A stretch of DNA of 64,000 bases from assembly GCA_902762795.1 (NCBI GenBank), contig CACWPM010000016.1:1-64000 (forward strand). The letters run 5' to 3'. The DNA comes from Fibrobacter succinogenes. GTDB taxonomy: Bacteria; Fibrobacterota; Fibrobacteria; Fibrobacterales; Fibrobacteraceae. Positions 52,407 through 62,505 of this stretch are shown one piece after another. The notes below the pieces were generated by a model. The model was not told the origin of the DNA, searched no databases, and saw only the letters and a program-made list of their open reading frames with translations. The first letter of the stretch is position 1. Every line of letters starts with the position of its first letter. Both the position numbers and the translations under genes were made by a program.

Positions 52407-55400
52407 CTAGATGAGGGTTACAAATTCCTTAATGCTTTTAGCTTGAAGAATTTGGTCGATGTTCACTGTTTTCTTGAGGTCAAGCGCAATTTTATCAACA
52501 AGTTTCATTAGGATGATAGAATCACCGCCTATGGAATAGAAATCATCGTCAAGCGTGATGCCCGGATTTTCGAAAACGCTTTGCCAGAGTTCAAGCATTG
52601 CTTTTTCATCATCGGAGATATTTTCGTTTGCTGTCGTGTTGGTTGTATTTTGTGCTGTTGTTGCGGTAGGCGTTTCTGGAATCGGGAGTTGCTTCTTGTC
52701 TACTTTTCCGTTTGCAGAAAGCGGGAAAGCTTCCATCGTGACGATTCTTGACGGAATCATGTAGCCTGTGAGGACTTTTGCAATTTCTGTTCTGAGTACG
52801 TTTTCTGCATTTTCGACGGTTGCTCCGATGACGTAAGCGATAATTTGCTTGCCGCTCCCTGGAACATCCTTGAGCGCTGCGACTGCTCGTGTGATGAGAC
52901 CCGTGTGCATCAGGGCCGCTTCGATTTCACCGAGTTCTATACGGAAACCATTGAGCTTGATTTGCGTATCGGAACGTCCGAGGAATTCGATGAAACCTTC
53001 GGTCTTGAGTTTGCCCAGATCTCCAGTGCGGTAGATGCGGCCCAGTTTCGGATGGTTGATGAACGCCTTGCTTGTCTTTTCGGGATCGTTATTGTAGCCT
53101 TTCGCAAGTCCCACGCCGCCAATGTAGAGGTCTCCCTGGACTTCTGGCGGGCAGAGCTTCAGATCTGCATTGAGCACATAGAATGTTTGGTTTTTCATTG
53201 GATAGCCGTAAGGCACGCAATCCCATTCCGGGTGCACATCGCTAAATGGGTAGATGATGGACCAAATGGCCGCCTCGGTGGCGCCGCCGAGACTGATAAG
53301 GTCTGCTTTGCAGTCTGCATTCTTTGATGTTGTGCAAATGTCAAGCGGAATGCGGTCGCCCGAAAGAAGGACCTTGCGGAGTGAGAGGCTGCTTGAATCA
53401 TTTGTCGAAATGCGGTGCTTCATCGCCATGTCGAAAAGCACGGGGACGGAATTCCAGACGGTCACATTCTGCGTACTGAGAACTTCGCAGACTTCGCTCA
53501 TGTCGCGTGCGTCGCTCACTAACGCGAGTTTTGCTCCACTGCTGAGTGCTCCGAAAATATCGTAGACGGATAGGTCGAAGCAGATAGAAGAGATTCCTAT
53601 GAGTGTGTCTGTTTCTTTAAGTGCGAGACGTTCGTTGACATCGATGATTGTATTTGCGGTCGCTCCGTGTTGCATGATGACGCCCTTGGGCTTGCCTGTA
53701 CTACCGGAGGTGTAGATGATGTAGGCTTCGTCTTTGGGCGTGTTGGTTGTCGGGAGTGGCTTGTCGCTGTAGCTTTGGATCTCCTTGGATTTGAGATAGG
53801 ATTTTTTCAGAAGGAATTTGCAATTACCATCTTGCATGATGAAGTCTACGCGTTCTTTGGGATACGAAATATCGATTGGAACGTAAACGCCGCCGGCCTT
53901 GAGAATGCCGAGAATGCTTGCGATTGTTTCTGGAATTCGTTCGCCGAGAACGGCAACGCGATCGCCACGGATGACTCCGTTTTCGTGGAGATAATTTGCA
54001 ATGCGGTTAGAGTATGCGTCTAGCTCTGCGTAAGTAAGGGATGAATCTTTGCCAACTATTGCAGTGCGATTCTTGAATAATTGCATTGCGTTATTGACGA
54101 GTCCATGCAGTGTCTTTACGGGGGCGGCTCCTACCTTAGGATTATAGGAGTTCCATATGACATTAATTTCTGGGAAACGGAGCGTGTTTTCGCCGTTTGC
54201 TATATACCTTATATTCTCAACGAAATCATTAAATATTTTATCAATAATTTCAGGTTCAAAAAGTTCTTTGACAACATCCCAAGTGACATAGAGCTTTTTG
54301 CCCATTTCTGCAATTTGGTTGTCGATGAAAATTTGCGGTGTCTGTGAAATGGAGTGGCGCAACTTGCCGAGAACCTCATAATAGTTTTCGGGGGCATCAA
54401 ATAATACGCAGGTAAATACTACGGGTAAAATTGCCTTGCCGAACTGGTTCCTGGATTTTGCGAGTTCGCGCATGATTTCTGTGCCGTCATATGACAAATG
54501 TTCCAGTCCGTCCATGATCCGTGTCTGGACATCGTTAGCTTGTTTCCACAAATCCTTTTCGTTCATCGAAAGTGCAAGTGGTAAAAGTTTGGTAAAGTCA
54601 CCGATAATTTTTTCGACATCTTTGTGGAAGGGCTTGCGTTCAAATGCCGTCAAGTTTAACACCATATCATGTTGATTGCTCCAACGTTCTAGCACTTTAG
54701 CGTAGATTGTACAAAGTAAAGACGATGGAGAAAGACGATGGGCTTTTGCAACCTCCTTGAATTTAGCCCATGTCTTTCTACAAATAACATCTTGCTTTCG
54801 CGTTATGGTGTATTCCGTGCAATCGGAAATTTTTTGTGCGAGAGGTACATGCGGATATTCTGGGAACGTCGGTAAACGTTCGAACCAATAGGCTTTATCT
54901 TCTTCGTAACGTTTTTCATCGCGAGAGTGCGATAAATCACGGATGTAGCGCTCGTAAGAGTATCCAATGCGTTCTTCGAATGGCTGCTTGCGCAGAATGC
55001 GTCCCAAGTCCGAGAAGAAAATTTGCATACTGTCACCATCGCAAACCATCAAGTCGAAACTCACGAAAATAATACGATGCGTGCTGCCGTAATCAACGGC
55101 CTTGAATGTGAATAGCGGCCACTTGTCATGCTTATAAATATGATGTGACAGTTCATTTCTGATTTTTAAAGCTTCTGTTTCCCGTTCTGCAGGTGTGCAG
55201 TTTACAACTTCCATTTTGTATTCAGGAACTTCGGCGAGAATCTTTTGCATACCGTTGGGGAGGAATATCGCTCTGAATGCATCGTGTTTTTTGACAACTT
55301 TGCGGATGGCATTTTCGATTTCTTCGATGGTGTATTGCGATTCTATTTCGAAGTAGTAATGCGCGTTGTATTTGCCAAGTTCAAAGTACTCGTTACGACC

Positions 55401-58400
55401 GTTCAAGTAGGCTAATTGTACGCCTGTCATCGGGAATTCAGCGCCTTTGCCCGATTCGCCCAAATCTGTGGTTGATGGCGATGCAATATCGTTTTTTGGA
55501 ACAATCATGTCTTCTACAGATTCGGCAAAATCCCTAGCGCTCTGTGCGTTCAAAACAGAGACGAATGGTACACGGATGCTGAATTTTTGATCAATACGTT
55601 GTGCGATACGCTGTGCCTTGATAGAATCGCCTCCGAGTTCAAAAAAGTCGAGGCTGCAATCGATTTCTTTGAGATCGAGAACCGATTTCCAGATGTCGAT
55701 AATCACGGATTGCGTTTCGGTGAGGACGACAGGGACTTTGACTTCAGCCGCATTTGCTGTGGTCACGGTGTTGGCGGAGAGATTCTGCATAAGCGTTTTG
55801 CGGTCGAGCTTTCCGTTGGATGATAGCGGCATTGCATCCAGATGAATGAACCTGTGCGGAATCATGTATGCGGGCAGGAATTGTGAAAGTTCGCTTTTGA
55901 ACCATTCTTTATCCTGCTGCATACCGGTATAGAAAGCGACAATTTGCTTGTTCGTATCTAGAATGACAATGGCGCTATCGACAGATGCGATAGCGTTCAT
56001 GCGTTGCTCGATTTCGCCGAGTTCAATGCGGTAGCCACCGACTTTGACTTGACTGTCCTTGCGACCGAGGAATACAACGTAACCGTTCGTCGAAAAACGC
56101 CCAAAATCGCCTGTCTTGTAAATGCGCCCGAATTTCGGATGTTCGATGAATGAATCCTTTGTCTTTTCTTCGCTGTTGGCATACCCTTGAGCCACACCCA
56201 CGCCGCCGATGTAGATTTCTCCCTGGACTTCGGGCGGGCAAATTTCAAGCGATTCGTTCATGACGTAAATTGTCTGGTTTGCAAGCGGGTATCCGTAAGG
56301 AATGCTTTGCCATGCCGGATTCACTTGCACAATCGGGAAGTAGATGGACCAAATGGATGCTTCTGTCGCTCCGCCCAAGCTGTAGATTTTTGCGTTTGGG
56401 AAATGCTTGCGGATGCGTCCCGGGAGCGAAACGGAAATCCAGTCGCCACTCAAAAGTACTGATTTGAGATTGCTGTTGATGTATGTTTCTTCGAGGCTGT
56501 CGATGAATAGTTCCATGCCTGCGGGGACAGAATTCCACAAGATGTTTTTGGAATTGTCCATGAAAGTACGGATTTCATCGGTTTCACGAATGTCCTTTGC
56601 AATGTCCAGTGTTGCTCCTGCCATAAGTGAACCGAATAGATCGTAGACGGAAAGATCGAAACAGTAAGATGAAAGTCCGAGGATTGTCGAATTTTCGTTG
56701 ATTCCCATGCGCTCGTTGATATCGATGATGGTGTTCATCATGGCTGCATACGAAATCAAGACTCCCTTTGGAGTGCCTGTGCTACCGGAAGTGTATATAA
56801 CATAAGCCGTTGCTTCGAGATTAGGGTTGGGCGTGAAATCTGCGCGTTCACGTGTCGGCGATTCTACAAGCTTTTGCGGTTCAACCAACAATTTGCAATT
56901 TGAATTTTTGACAATGTAATCCTTTCTGTCTTCGGGCCATTTTGCATCAACGGGAATGTAGGTGGCTCCAAGTCCCATTGTGGCTAGGATTGCGATGACT
57001 GTAGAGAAATTCTTTTGTGAGAGAATGGCTACGGAATCCCCGCAAGTGACATTTTGCATTTTGAGCATGAACATGGCCTTGCGTACGGAATCTTCAAGTT
57101 CGCCATATGTCATGCTGGTCATGACGCCATCTTGCAATGCCATGCGGTCGCGAAACTTGTTGAATGAACTCTGCAAATATGCAATGGGATGATCGATGTT
57201 GAATGCTTTTGCCGTGCTATTGTAAGCTTCAATTCTTTTTTCAAAATTAACGGTAGGATTTGTAAATGTTGCATTTGCAGCAAATTCTTCAATGGATTCA
57301 CTGTAAAATTTGAACATCTCGGAAATGAATCCTGTCGGGAAAATCTTTTCAAGATAATCCCACGAAATCATGAGTCCGCCATCGTACGTTTTGCAAATTT
57401 GATTGTCAATGCTGACTTGTGAAGTTTGTGTTTGTACGTAATGAACTTGTAAATCCTGCGGTTTTGGAAGTTTTCCAAAAAGCATACTCGTAAAGACAAT
57501 CGGCATCGGGTTTTCTTTGTCGATTTGCTTTTGACGGATAAGGTCACGGATGACTTCGACGCCTTCGTAGGAGCTGTGGTCTATGCGCTCATACATACGG
57601 TCTCGAATTTTTTGGAGCGTCTCGCGGATGTTTAAACCTTTAAGCATTTTTGATGAAAAATCAAAAATGACATTGCTTGTGTAATCGCCAATAATATGGT
57701 CCATGCCTTCAATACCGTAGGGGCGATTGAGCATGGTGATGTTGACGGAAAAGTCGCCATTTTCGCTAAATCTTGCAAGCGTTTTTAGATATAGGTAGAA
57801 AAGAACAACGCTAGATGTGACTCCGTTTTTGCGAGCTGCAATTTCCATTTTGTGGAGTGTCTCTTTGCTGAATATCCTTTGTACGCGATTACAAATGTTC
57901 GCTTCGTTATCGCGGGATGATATGACTGGAAACTTGGGTGCCGCTGGAATATCGGATTCTAGTTTATGCCAAAATTCTGCATCGCCATCGTGTTTTGTAG
58001 AGTCTTTGCGGTTCTTTATCCAGTCAACATATTGCGGATTATTTTCGAAATCAAAGGAGGGTAAAATGCCATCGTGGTAGAGAGATAAGAATTCTGCGGC
58101 AAGCCCTTGTGCGCTCAAACCATCGACAAACATGAGTTCTAAATCGATGGTTGCGATATTGCGTTTTTCTGTAGCGATGTTTGTAATGTCGAATAAAGGC
58201 CACTTTCCGAGATCGCGTATTTCGGTCTGTGCGTACAAACGTTTTTGTTCAAGATGTTGTTGAATATTCGCTTCGGAAATGGTCTCTCGTGAAATCCTGA
58301 AATTCTTGCTAATATCTTTTGTGAAAATACACTGTTCTTCATCATTTACGAATGCACGAAGGGCTTCGTGCTTTTCAATTAATTTGCAGATGCATTTTTC

Positions 58401-58769
58401 TGCCTTGTCAACGTCTAGAGCGTGCTCTACTTCAAAATAAATATGGGTAGAGTTTACAGAACCATGGAAATTCTGTTCACGCCCTAGACGATAAGACTGC
58501 TGCATTGGCGTCAAGGGTATTTTTTTTTCGACTTCGGCTCCTTTGCCGAGTTTTTCCTGAATCTTGTTAACCAGGTCGCCTATTGTCTCTGCCTTGACCA
58601 AATCGAGCATCCCGAATTCTATGCTGAGTTTATTCTTGACTTCTCCAAGGAATCGGAACATCTGGATAGAGTCTTCAAAAACTTCGTAGAGGGATGTTTC
58701 TGCTTGAACGTTTTGCTTGAGAATTTGATTGACTGTTTCGAGAATTTCTTTTTGCGAAAATTGCGACAT
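52407..58769 (-). CDS. Non-ribosomal peptide synthetase, ACP-Cy-A(Cys)-PCP-Cy-A(Cys)-PCP
   Basis: A 2120-residue protein. An N-terminal carrier domain (~1-75, FEDSIQM) comes first. Cy1 (~80-510) has LELMFVDGLS and Cy2 (~1115-1500) has DLMVCDGDS, the DxxxxDxxS pattern of heterocyclization domains (first Asp is Glu in Cy1). A1 (~520-1010) has VIYTSGSTGTPKG and A2 (~1560-2030) IIYTSGSTGKPKG. Both read FDLSVYD, WNSVP, VLLSGD, SLGGATEA-IW, giving code DLYNLSLIW, the known cysteine code. Carriers are ELGGDSI (~1046) and SIGGDSI (~2080). It should join and cyclise two Cys to thiazolines. No methyltransferase, epimerase or reductase is embedded, and there is no terminal release domain. AAGGAG lies before the start. 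Confidence 0.9.
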   Translation of the reverse strand: MSQFSQKEILETVNQILKQNVQAETSLYEVFEDSIQMFRFLGEVKNKLSIEFGMLDLVKAETIGDLVNKIQEKLGKGAEVEKKIPLTPMQQSYRLGREQNFHGSVNSTHIYFEVEHALDVDKAEKCICKLIEKHEALRAFVNDEEQCIFTKDISKNFRISRETISEANIQQHLEQKRLYAQTEIRDLGKWPLFDITNIATEKRNIATIDLELMFVDGLSAQGLAAEFLSLYHDGILPSFDFENNPQYVDWIKNRKDSTKHDGDAEFWHKLESDIPAAPKFPVISSRDNEANICNRVQRIFSKETLHKMEIAARKNGVTSSVVLFYLYLKTLARFSENGDFSVNITMLNRPYGIEGMDHIIGDYTSNVIFDFSSKMLKGLNIRETLQKIRDRMYERIDHSSYEGVEVIRDLIRQKQIDKENPMPIVFTSMLFGKLPKPQDLQVHYVQTQTSQVSIDNQICKTYDGGLMISWDYLEKIFPTGFISEMFKFYSESIEEFAANATFTNPTVNFEKRIEAYNSTAKAFNIDHPIAYLQSSFNKFRDRMALQDGVMTSMTYGELEDSVRKAMFMLKMQNVTCGDSVAILSQKNFSTVIAILATMGLGATYIPVDAKWPEDRKDYIVKNSNCKLLVEPQKLVESPTRERADFTPNPNLEATAYVIYTSGSTGTPKGVLISYAAMMNTIIDINERMGINENSTILGLSSYCFDLSVYDLFGSLMAGATLDIAKDIRETDEIRTFMDNSKNILWNSVPAGMELFIDSLEETYINSNLKSVLLSGDWISVSLPGRIRKHFPNAKIYSLGGATEASIWSIYFPIVQVNPAWQSIPYGYPLANQTIYVMNESLEICPPEVQGEIYIGGVGVAQGYANSEEKTKDSFIEHPKFGRIYKTGDFGRFSTNGYVVFLGRKDSQVKVGGYRIELGEIEQRMNAIASVDSAIVILDTNKQIVAFYTGMQQDKEWFKSELSQFLPAYMIPHRFIHLDAMPLSSNGKLDRKTLMQNLSANTVTTANAAEVKVPVVLTETQSVIIDIWKSVLDLKEIDCSLDFFELGGDSIKAQRIAQRIDQKFSIRVPFVSVLNAQSARDFAESVEDMIVPKNDIASPSTTDLGESGKGAEFPMTGVQLAYLNGRNEYFELGKYNAHYYFEIESQYTIEEIENAIRKVVKKHDAFRAIFLPNGMQKILAEVPEYKMEVVNCTPAERETEALKIRNELSHHIYKHDKWPLFTFKAVDYGSTHRIIFVSFDLMVCDGDSMQIFFSDLGRILRKQPFEERIGYSYERYIRDLSHSRDEKRYEEDKAYWFERLPTFPEYPHVPLAQKISDCTEYTITRKQDVICRKTWAKFKEVAKAHRLSPSSLLCTIYAKVLERWSNQHDMVLNLTAFERKPFHKDVEKIIGDFTKLLPLALSMNEKDLWKQANDVQTRIMDGLEHLSYDGTEIMRELAKSRNQFGKAILPVVFTCVLFDAPENYYEVLGKLRHSISQTPQIFIDNQIAEMGKKLYVTWDVVKELFEPEIIDKIFNDFVENIRYIANGENTLRFPEINVIWNSYNPKVGAAPVKTLHGLVNNAMQLFKNRTAIVGKDSSLTYAELDAYSNRIANYLHENGVIRGDRVAVLGERIPETIASILGILKAGGVYVPIDISYPKERVDFIMQDGNCKFLLKKSYLKSKEIQSYSDKPLPTTNTPKDEAYIIYTSGSTGKPKGVIMQHGATANTIIDVNERLALKETDTLIGISSICFDLSVYDIFGALSSGAKLALVSDARDMSEVCEVLSTQNVTVWNSVPVLFDMAMKHRISTNDSSSLSLRKVLLSGDRIPLDICTTSKNADCKADLISLGGATEAAIWSIIYPFSDVHPEWDCVPYGYPMKNQTFYVLNADLKLCPPEVQGDLYIGGVGLAKGYNNDPEKTSKAFINHPKLGRIYRTGDLGKLKTEGFIEFLGRSDTQIKLNGFRIELGEIEAALMHTGLITRAVAALKDVPGSGKQIIAYVIGATVENAENVLRTEIAKVLTGYMIPSRIVTMEAFPLSANGKVDKKQLPIPETPTATTAQNTTNTTANENISDDEKAMLELWQSVFENPGITLDDDFYSIGGDSIILMKLVDKIALDLKKTVNIDQILQAKSIKEFVTLI

Positions 58770-58778
58770 GGAATCTCC

Positions 58779-60395
58779 TTAGATTTTGCCTTCTTTGTAG
58801 GCTGCGTACAGTTTTTCTTTGGCGATTTTTCCGGTACCCGTAAGAACCAACGATTTGAGAGGAATGACTTCTTTGAGGCCGAAACCCATTTCGGAGAATA
58901 CAAAATCTTTGAGTGAATTTACATTCACTTTTTCGGGTTCACCGTATTCAACGAATAGATAAATGTGATTAGTGGAAGCTGCGGAATCGTTGACTCCACA
59001 AGCTGCGCAGCGGTAACCGAATTTTGAAGTGACGACTTGTTCGATGTCGCGCAAGTAAATGTTTTTGCCGTGGATAAAGAACATGTCTTTTTTGCGACCC
59101 ACAACGTACAAAAGTCCATTGCTCAAAAAGCCGAGATCGCCCGTGTCGAGCCATCCGTCAACAAACATATCCGAAGAATCTTTGTTCAAGTATCCTGTGC
59201 AAATGTAATCGCTAAACACTTGGATGCTACCGACCGTGTTGTCGGGGAGAATTCGGTTTTCCTCGTCGCAGATGCGAATTTGCATTTCGGGAATCGGACG
59301 ACCTTGACACACAATGTCCTCTGCATTTTCACGAAGTCCCTTCATGTCAAAATCAATACCGGATGTTACTTTATTGATATCCAGCTCTGGATATTCGTGG
59401 TCCATATTGAATGTTACGGCCCCCAATGCTTCGGTAAGGCCGTAAAGCGGAACAATGGCGTGTTCATGCATTCCGAATTCGGCCATCTTAGTTACGAATT
59501 CATTAAAGATTTTTTTGGAGAGGGGTTCACCACCATTCAGAATAAAATCGATGCAGGATAGATCCCAATTCTCGCTGCCGTCCAAGGCTTTTAAAAGGAG
59601 CGGGTAGGCAAAATTCGGGGCGGATGTTTTTGTGGCACGCGTCTTGCTGACGGCATCGAACCAAGATTTTGGATTTTGAATGAATTCTGCGGCATCCATG
59701 TGAACGGCGCCCGTTTTGTAGTACATCGGGATTGTGATGAGTGTGACAACGCCGAAGGCGTGCTCCAGCGGGAGCCACTGCAACCAAGTATCCTTTGAAC
59801 TTGTCTTTAATGCTATATTCAAATTCTTGAGCATCAGGAGGAATCTTTCGTTTGTCATCATGACTCCCTTCGGATCGGAAGTACTGCCAGATGAGTAGAG
59901 AACGAGTGCAAGCGCTTTTGGGTCTACATCGACGTATTCGATTTCGGAAGGCAAATCTTGCGGGTATTCCGTGATCTCTTCGGGAACAACTATCAAACGG
60001 TTAGGATCGCATTCTTGCCAGAAAAACTTGATGAATTCTGCCGTTTCGGTGTCTGCGATGATGGCTGCTTTGGGATTGGCTTTTGCTACGCGAATTAAAC
60101 GGGTTACATGATCCTTGCTGCGTGCGGCTGTCAATAAAACGGGGGCAATTCCCATGCTCAGCAATGCATAGAAATTTCCCATGAAGGCTTTTTTTGACGC
60201 TCCGTTAATCTGGAAAATAACCATATCTCCTTGCTTTAACCCTGCATTCTCAAAAGCATGACGTGCGCAAAGAATGCGCATTTTGAGTTCCGCTTTTGAA
60301 AAGTTTGTTGCAACTCCATTTTTCATTAGAACAATCCGGGAATCACATTCAAGATATTCTTTCAATTTTTGGTTAAGCGAGGGCAAGTTTTGCAT
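58779..60395 (-). CDS. Acyl/aryl-AMP ligase, probable starter-loading enzyme
   Basis: A 538-residue ANL-superfamily enzyme. The core motifs are LVLYSSGSTSDPKGVMMTN (P-loop), LPLEHAFGVVTL, YGLTEALGAVTF and the hinge GWLDTGDLGFL, and the catalytic Lys is in GTGKIAKEKL. It adenylates a carboxylic acid and can pass it to a carrier protein; the natural partner is the N-terminal ACP of the NRPS 9 bases downstream. The closest style is fatty-acyl/AMP ligase rather than salicylate ligase, so the starter acid is uncertain. Its start overlaps the PPTase end by 23 bases, with AGGAG upstream. Loss should abolish the first loading step (inference). Confidence 0.82.
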   Translation of the reverse strand: MQNLPSLNQKLKEYLECDSRIVLMKNGVATNFSKAELKMRILCARHAFENAGLKQGDMVIFQINGASKKAFMGNFYALLSMGIAPVLLTAARSKDHVTRLIRVAKANPKAAIIADTETAEFIKFFWQECDPNRLIVVPEEITEYPQDLPSEIEYVDVDPKALALVLYSSGSTSDPKGVMMTNERFLLMLKNLNIALKTSSKDTWLQWLPLEHAFGVVTLITIPMYYKTGAVHMDAAEFIQNPKSWFDAVSKTRATKTSAPNFAYPLLLKALDGSENWDLSCIDFILNGGEPLSKKIFNEFVTKMAEFGMHEHAIVPLYGLTEALGAVTFNMDHEYPELDINKVTSGIDFDMKGLRENAEDIVCQGRPIPEMQIRICDEENRILPDNTVGSIQVFSDYICTGYLNKDSSDMFVDGWLDTGDLGFLSNGLLYVVGRKKDMFFIHGKNIYLRDIEQVVTSKFGYRCAACGVNDSAASTNHIYLFVEYGEPEKVNVNSLKDFVFSEMGFGLKEVIPLKSLVLTGTGKIAKEKLYAAYKEGKI

Positions 60396-61050
60396 TGTGG
60401 GGTTCTCCTATTAAAAAATCAAAGAGGTCAATTTTGGTGAGGTATTTGACGGGTAGGGTTTCGGAACAGTATGCCGTGATTACAGATTTTTCGCAGTCAA
60501 TGACTTGCATTTTTGCAAATCTGTAATCAAATGAGCTTTCATTGTAATCTGAAAAATTGATGGTGGAAAGATTTTCATCAATTCCCGTTCCAATGAATTT
60601 TAGATAACTTTCTTTCATGGACCAAAAGCGTGCGAATGTGCGCGCTTTGTCTTGTGAGTTGTTTATTGCTTTTTGCTCGCTAGGATGCATTGCGCTTTTG
60701 ATACAATCTAAATTACGTGAATCTACATCGGCGATATCGACGCCTATAGGTGAATTGGCAAGTCCGCATGCAATTCCCATGGTTGAGTGGGATAAACTAA
60801 ATTGTAATTCTGGCATGCCTTTGATAAACGGCTTTCCGTATGGCCCGAATTCAAATTCAACTTTTTCGTCTAAGCCTTTTTCTTCGATTAACGCGTATCG
60901 CAAAAGGATGTAGGCGAGTGCGGAAAGCTTGCGGTCTTTGAAATAACGGTACTTGTCAACGCGTTTTGCACGTTGATCGCTCAGTAATGGCCATAGGCCT
61001 GCCAAGTCGAGCTCTGTAAAAGTTTCTGTTTCTGTGAAAATATAAAGCAC
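60373..61050 (-). CDS. Sfp-type 4'-phosphopantetheinyl transferase
   Basis: A 225-residue PPTase. It has FGPYGKPFIKGMPELQFSLS, then SHSTMGIACGLA, GVDIADVDSR (Mg-binding Asp) and FARFWSMKESYLKFIGTGI (catalytic Glu/Lys). Such enzymes activate carrier domains by attaching the CoA phosphopantetheine arm. Its place in the operon points to the NRPS carriers as substrates. It starts with GTG at 61050, directly after the stop of the cyclization-domain gene (TAAGTG), so it is translationally coupled. Confidence 0.93.
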   Translation of the reverse strand: MLYIFTETETFTELDLAGLWPLLSDQRAKRVDKYRYFKDRKLSALAYILLRYALIEEKGLDEKVEFEFGPYGKPFIKGMPELQFSLSHSTMGIACGLANSPIGVDIADVDSRNLDCIKSAMHPSEQKAINNSQDKARTFARFWSMKESYLKFIGTGIDENLSTINFSDYNESSFDYRFAKMQVIDCEKSVITAYCSETLPVKYLTKIDLFDFLIGEPHNAKLALA

Positions 61051-62505
61051 TTACAAAACCTCGTCCCATTTTTCGGTGAGCAATCGTTTGAGCAAATTCA
61101 CGTTTGCGGCGAACATCTGCTTTAACGTTTCCAGCGTGAATGCGGGTTCTGCATAATCCCAATTGATGGAAAGCCTTCCGTCAAAATTTGTGACTTGATA
61201 ATCCAATACGACTTGGGGAGTTTTGCTCAATGCGTAAATTTGTTGCAATCCTTGGGGCAAGTCGCTATTGGACTTTTGTCCGTTTTCAAGCACGCAAGTG
61301 ATGACAATCGGCATTTGTGCGCGCATGGGCGAAAGACCTTCCTTGAATTTGAGAATCTTTGTGCCATCGTAAGTGTGGAAACGTACAAGTTGCCACATGT
61401 CTTTTTGTACGGACTGCACGCATTCCAAAAAGTTCTTGCATTTTTTTGAAAGTGTGATGAATGCGATGTTGGTGAAATCGCCGACGACCGAATTGATGTC
61501 TTTATGGAGCGGCAAGCGGTTGAACAATGTGGAATTGATGGTGAGCGAATCGCACTTGCTGAAACCAAGGAGCGCCTTGAGATAAGCGGTGCTGATGACG
61601 GCGGCTGGCGTCGTGCGGTATTCGCGGCATTTTTGCTGGAATAGAGCAAATTCATCGACCGTCAGTTCTCCAGAAATTCTTGAAAAACGATGGTTGTGAA
61701 TTTCTGAAAGCGGTTTTGCATATGGCAAATCCGGCTCACAAACGAGCTCGTTTACTTTCGATTTCCAAAATGCTTCGGCTTGCGAGTAATCTTGTTGCTT
61801 TTCGAACGCAATCAAGTCGTTGCAATAATCCTTGAAAGTGTAATTGACCCATTGCACGGTTTCGTTGCGGTAGAGTTTGAACATCTGCGAAAGCGCGATT
61901 TTTGCACTCCAGGCATCCATAATCATGCAGTCGAAATCGAAATGCAGAACGTCTTTTGTGTTTGGCACGCGTGAAATGCGCATCGTAAAGAACGGCCACT
62001 GATTCAAGGGATAAATGTGGTGGCTCCATTCCTTGCGCTTTTCGAGACGTTCTTCGATGGATTTTAATTCGACAACTTCAATGGAATACGTTGGAGCGGA
62101 TTCGAGAACGCGCTGTGTTCCTTTGGTTGAAATTACAAGGCGAAGCGCATCGTCGTGAGCGATAACTTCGTTCCATGCGTTTTGCAACCGTACTACATCA
62201 AGCGTTTCGTCAAGTTCAACTTCCAAATAGTAATGCGTGTTGATCCCACCAAGATCGTAAACAGGATTGCGACCGACAAGGTATGATTTTTGGATAGGCG
62301 AGAGCGGGAAAGAATTTTGTTCTTCTTCCGCTAGCTTTTCGAGATGCGTGATGATTCCGGCCTTGTTTGCCTTTAAACATTCCTTGTCTTCGCTAGAAAG
62401 TGCTCCGTTTGCAGCGCGGAATTTTAGCTTACCCTCTTCGAGCCAAAGCGTTACGCCGCGCTGTGCGAAACTTTCAATGAGTTCCTTTGCGGTTAGAGAA
62501 TCCAT
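61051..62505 (-). CDS. Stand-alone NRPS heterocyclization (Cy) domain with TubC-type docking domain
   Basis: A 484-residue protein. The first ~55 residues (MDSLTAKELIESFAQRGVTL, then WLEEGKLKFRA) are a TubC_N-like docking domain. The rest is one condensation-family domain: FPLSPIQKSYLVGR, HYYLEVEL, and FDCMIMDAWS (DxxxxDxxS, heterocyclization type), then VVGDFTNI and VLDYQVTN. No adenylation or carrier domain follows. It must act in trans with the A-PCP protein upstream or the large synthetase. Its start overlaps the preceding stop by one base (TAATG). A third Cy domain suggests a third Cys/Ser/Thr is cyclised or that Cy1 acts as a plain condensation domain. Confidence 0.85.
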   Translation of the reverse strand: MDSLTAKELIESFAQRGVTLWLEEGKLKFRAANGALSSEDKECLKANKAGIITHLEKLAEEEQNSFPLSPIQKSYLVGRNPVYDLGGINTHYYLEVELDETLDVVRLQNAWNEVIAHDDALRLVISTKGTQRVLESAPTYSIEVVELKSIEERLEKRKEWSHHIYPLNQWPFFTMRISRVPNTKDVLHFDFDCMIMDAWSAKIALSQMFKLYRNETVQWVNYTFKDYCNDLIAFEKQQDYSQAEAFWKSKVNELVCEPDLPYAKPLSEIHNHRFSRISGELTVDEFALFQQKCREYRTTPAAVISTAYLKALLGFSKCDSLTINSTLFNRLPLHKDINSVVGDFTNIAFITLSKKCKNFLECVQSVQKDMWQLVRFHTYDGTKILKFKEGLSPMRAQMPIVITCVLENGQKSNSDLPQGLQQIYALSKTPQVVLDYQVTNFDGRLSINWDYAEPAFTLETLKQMFAANVNLLKRLLTEKWDEVL

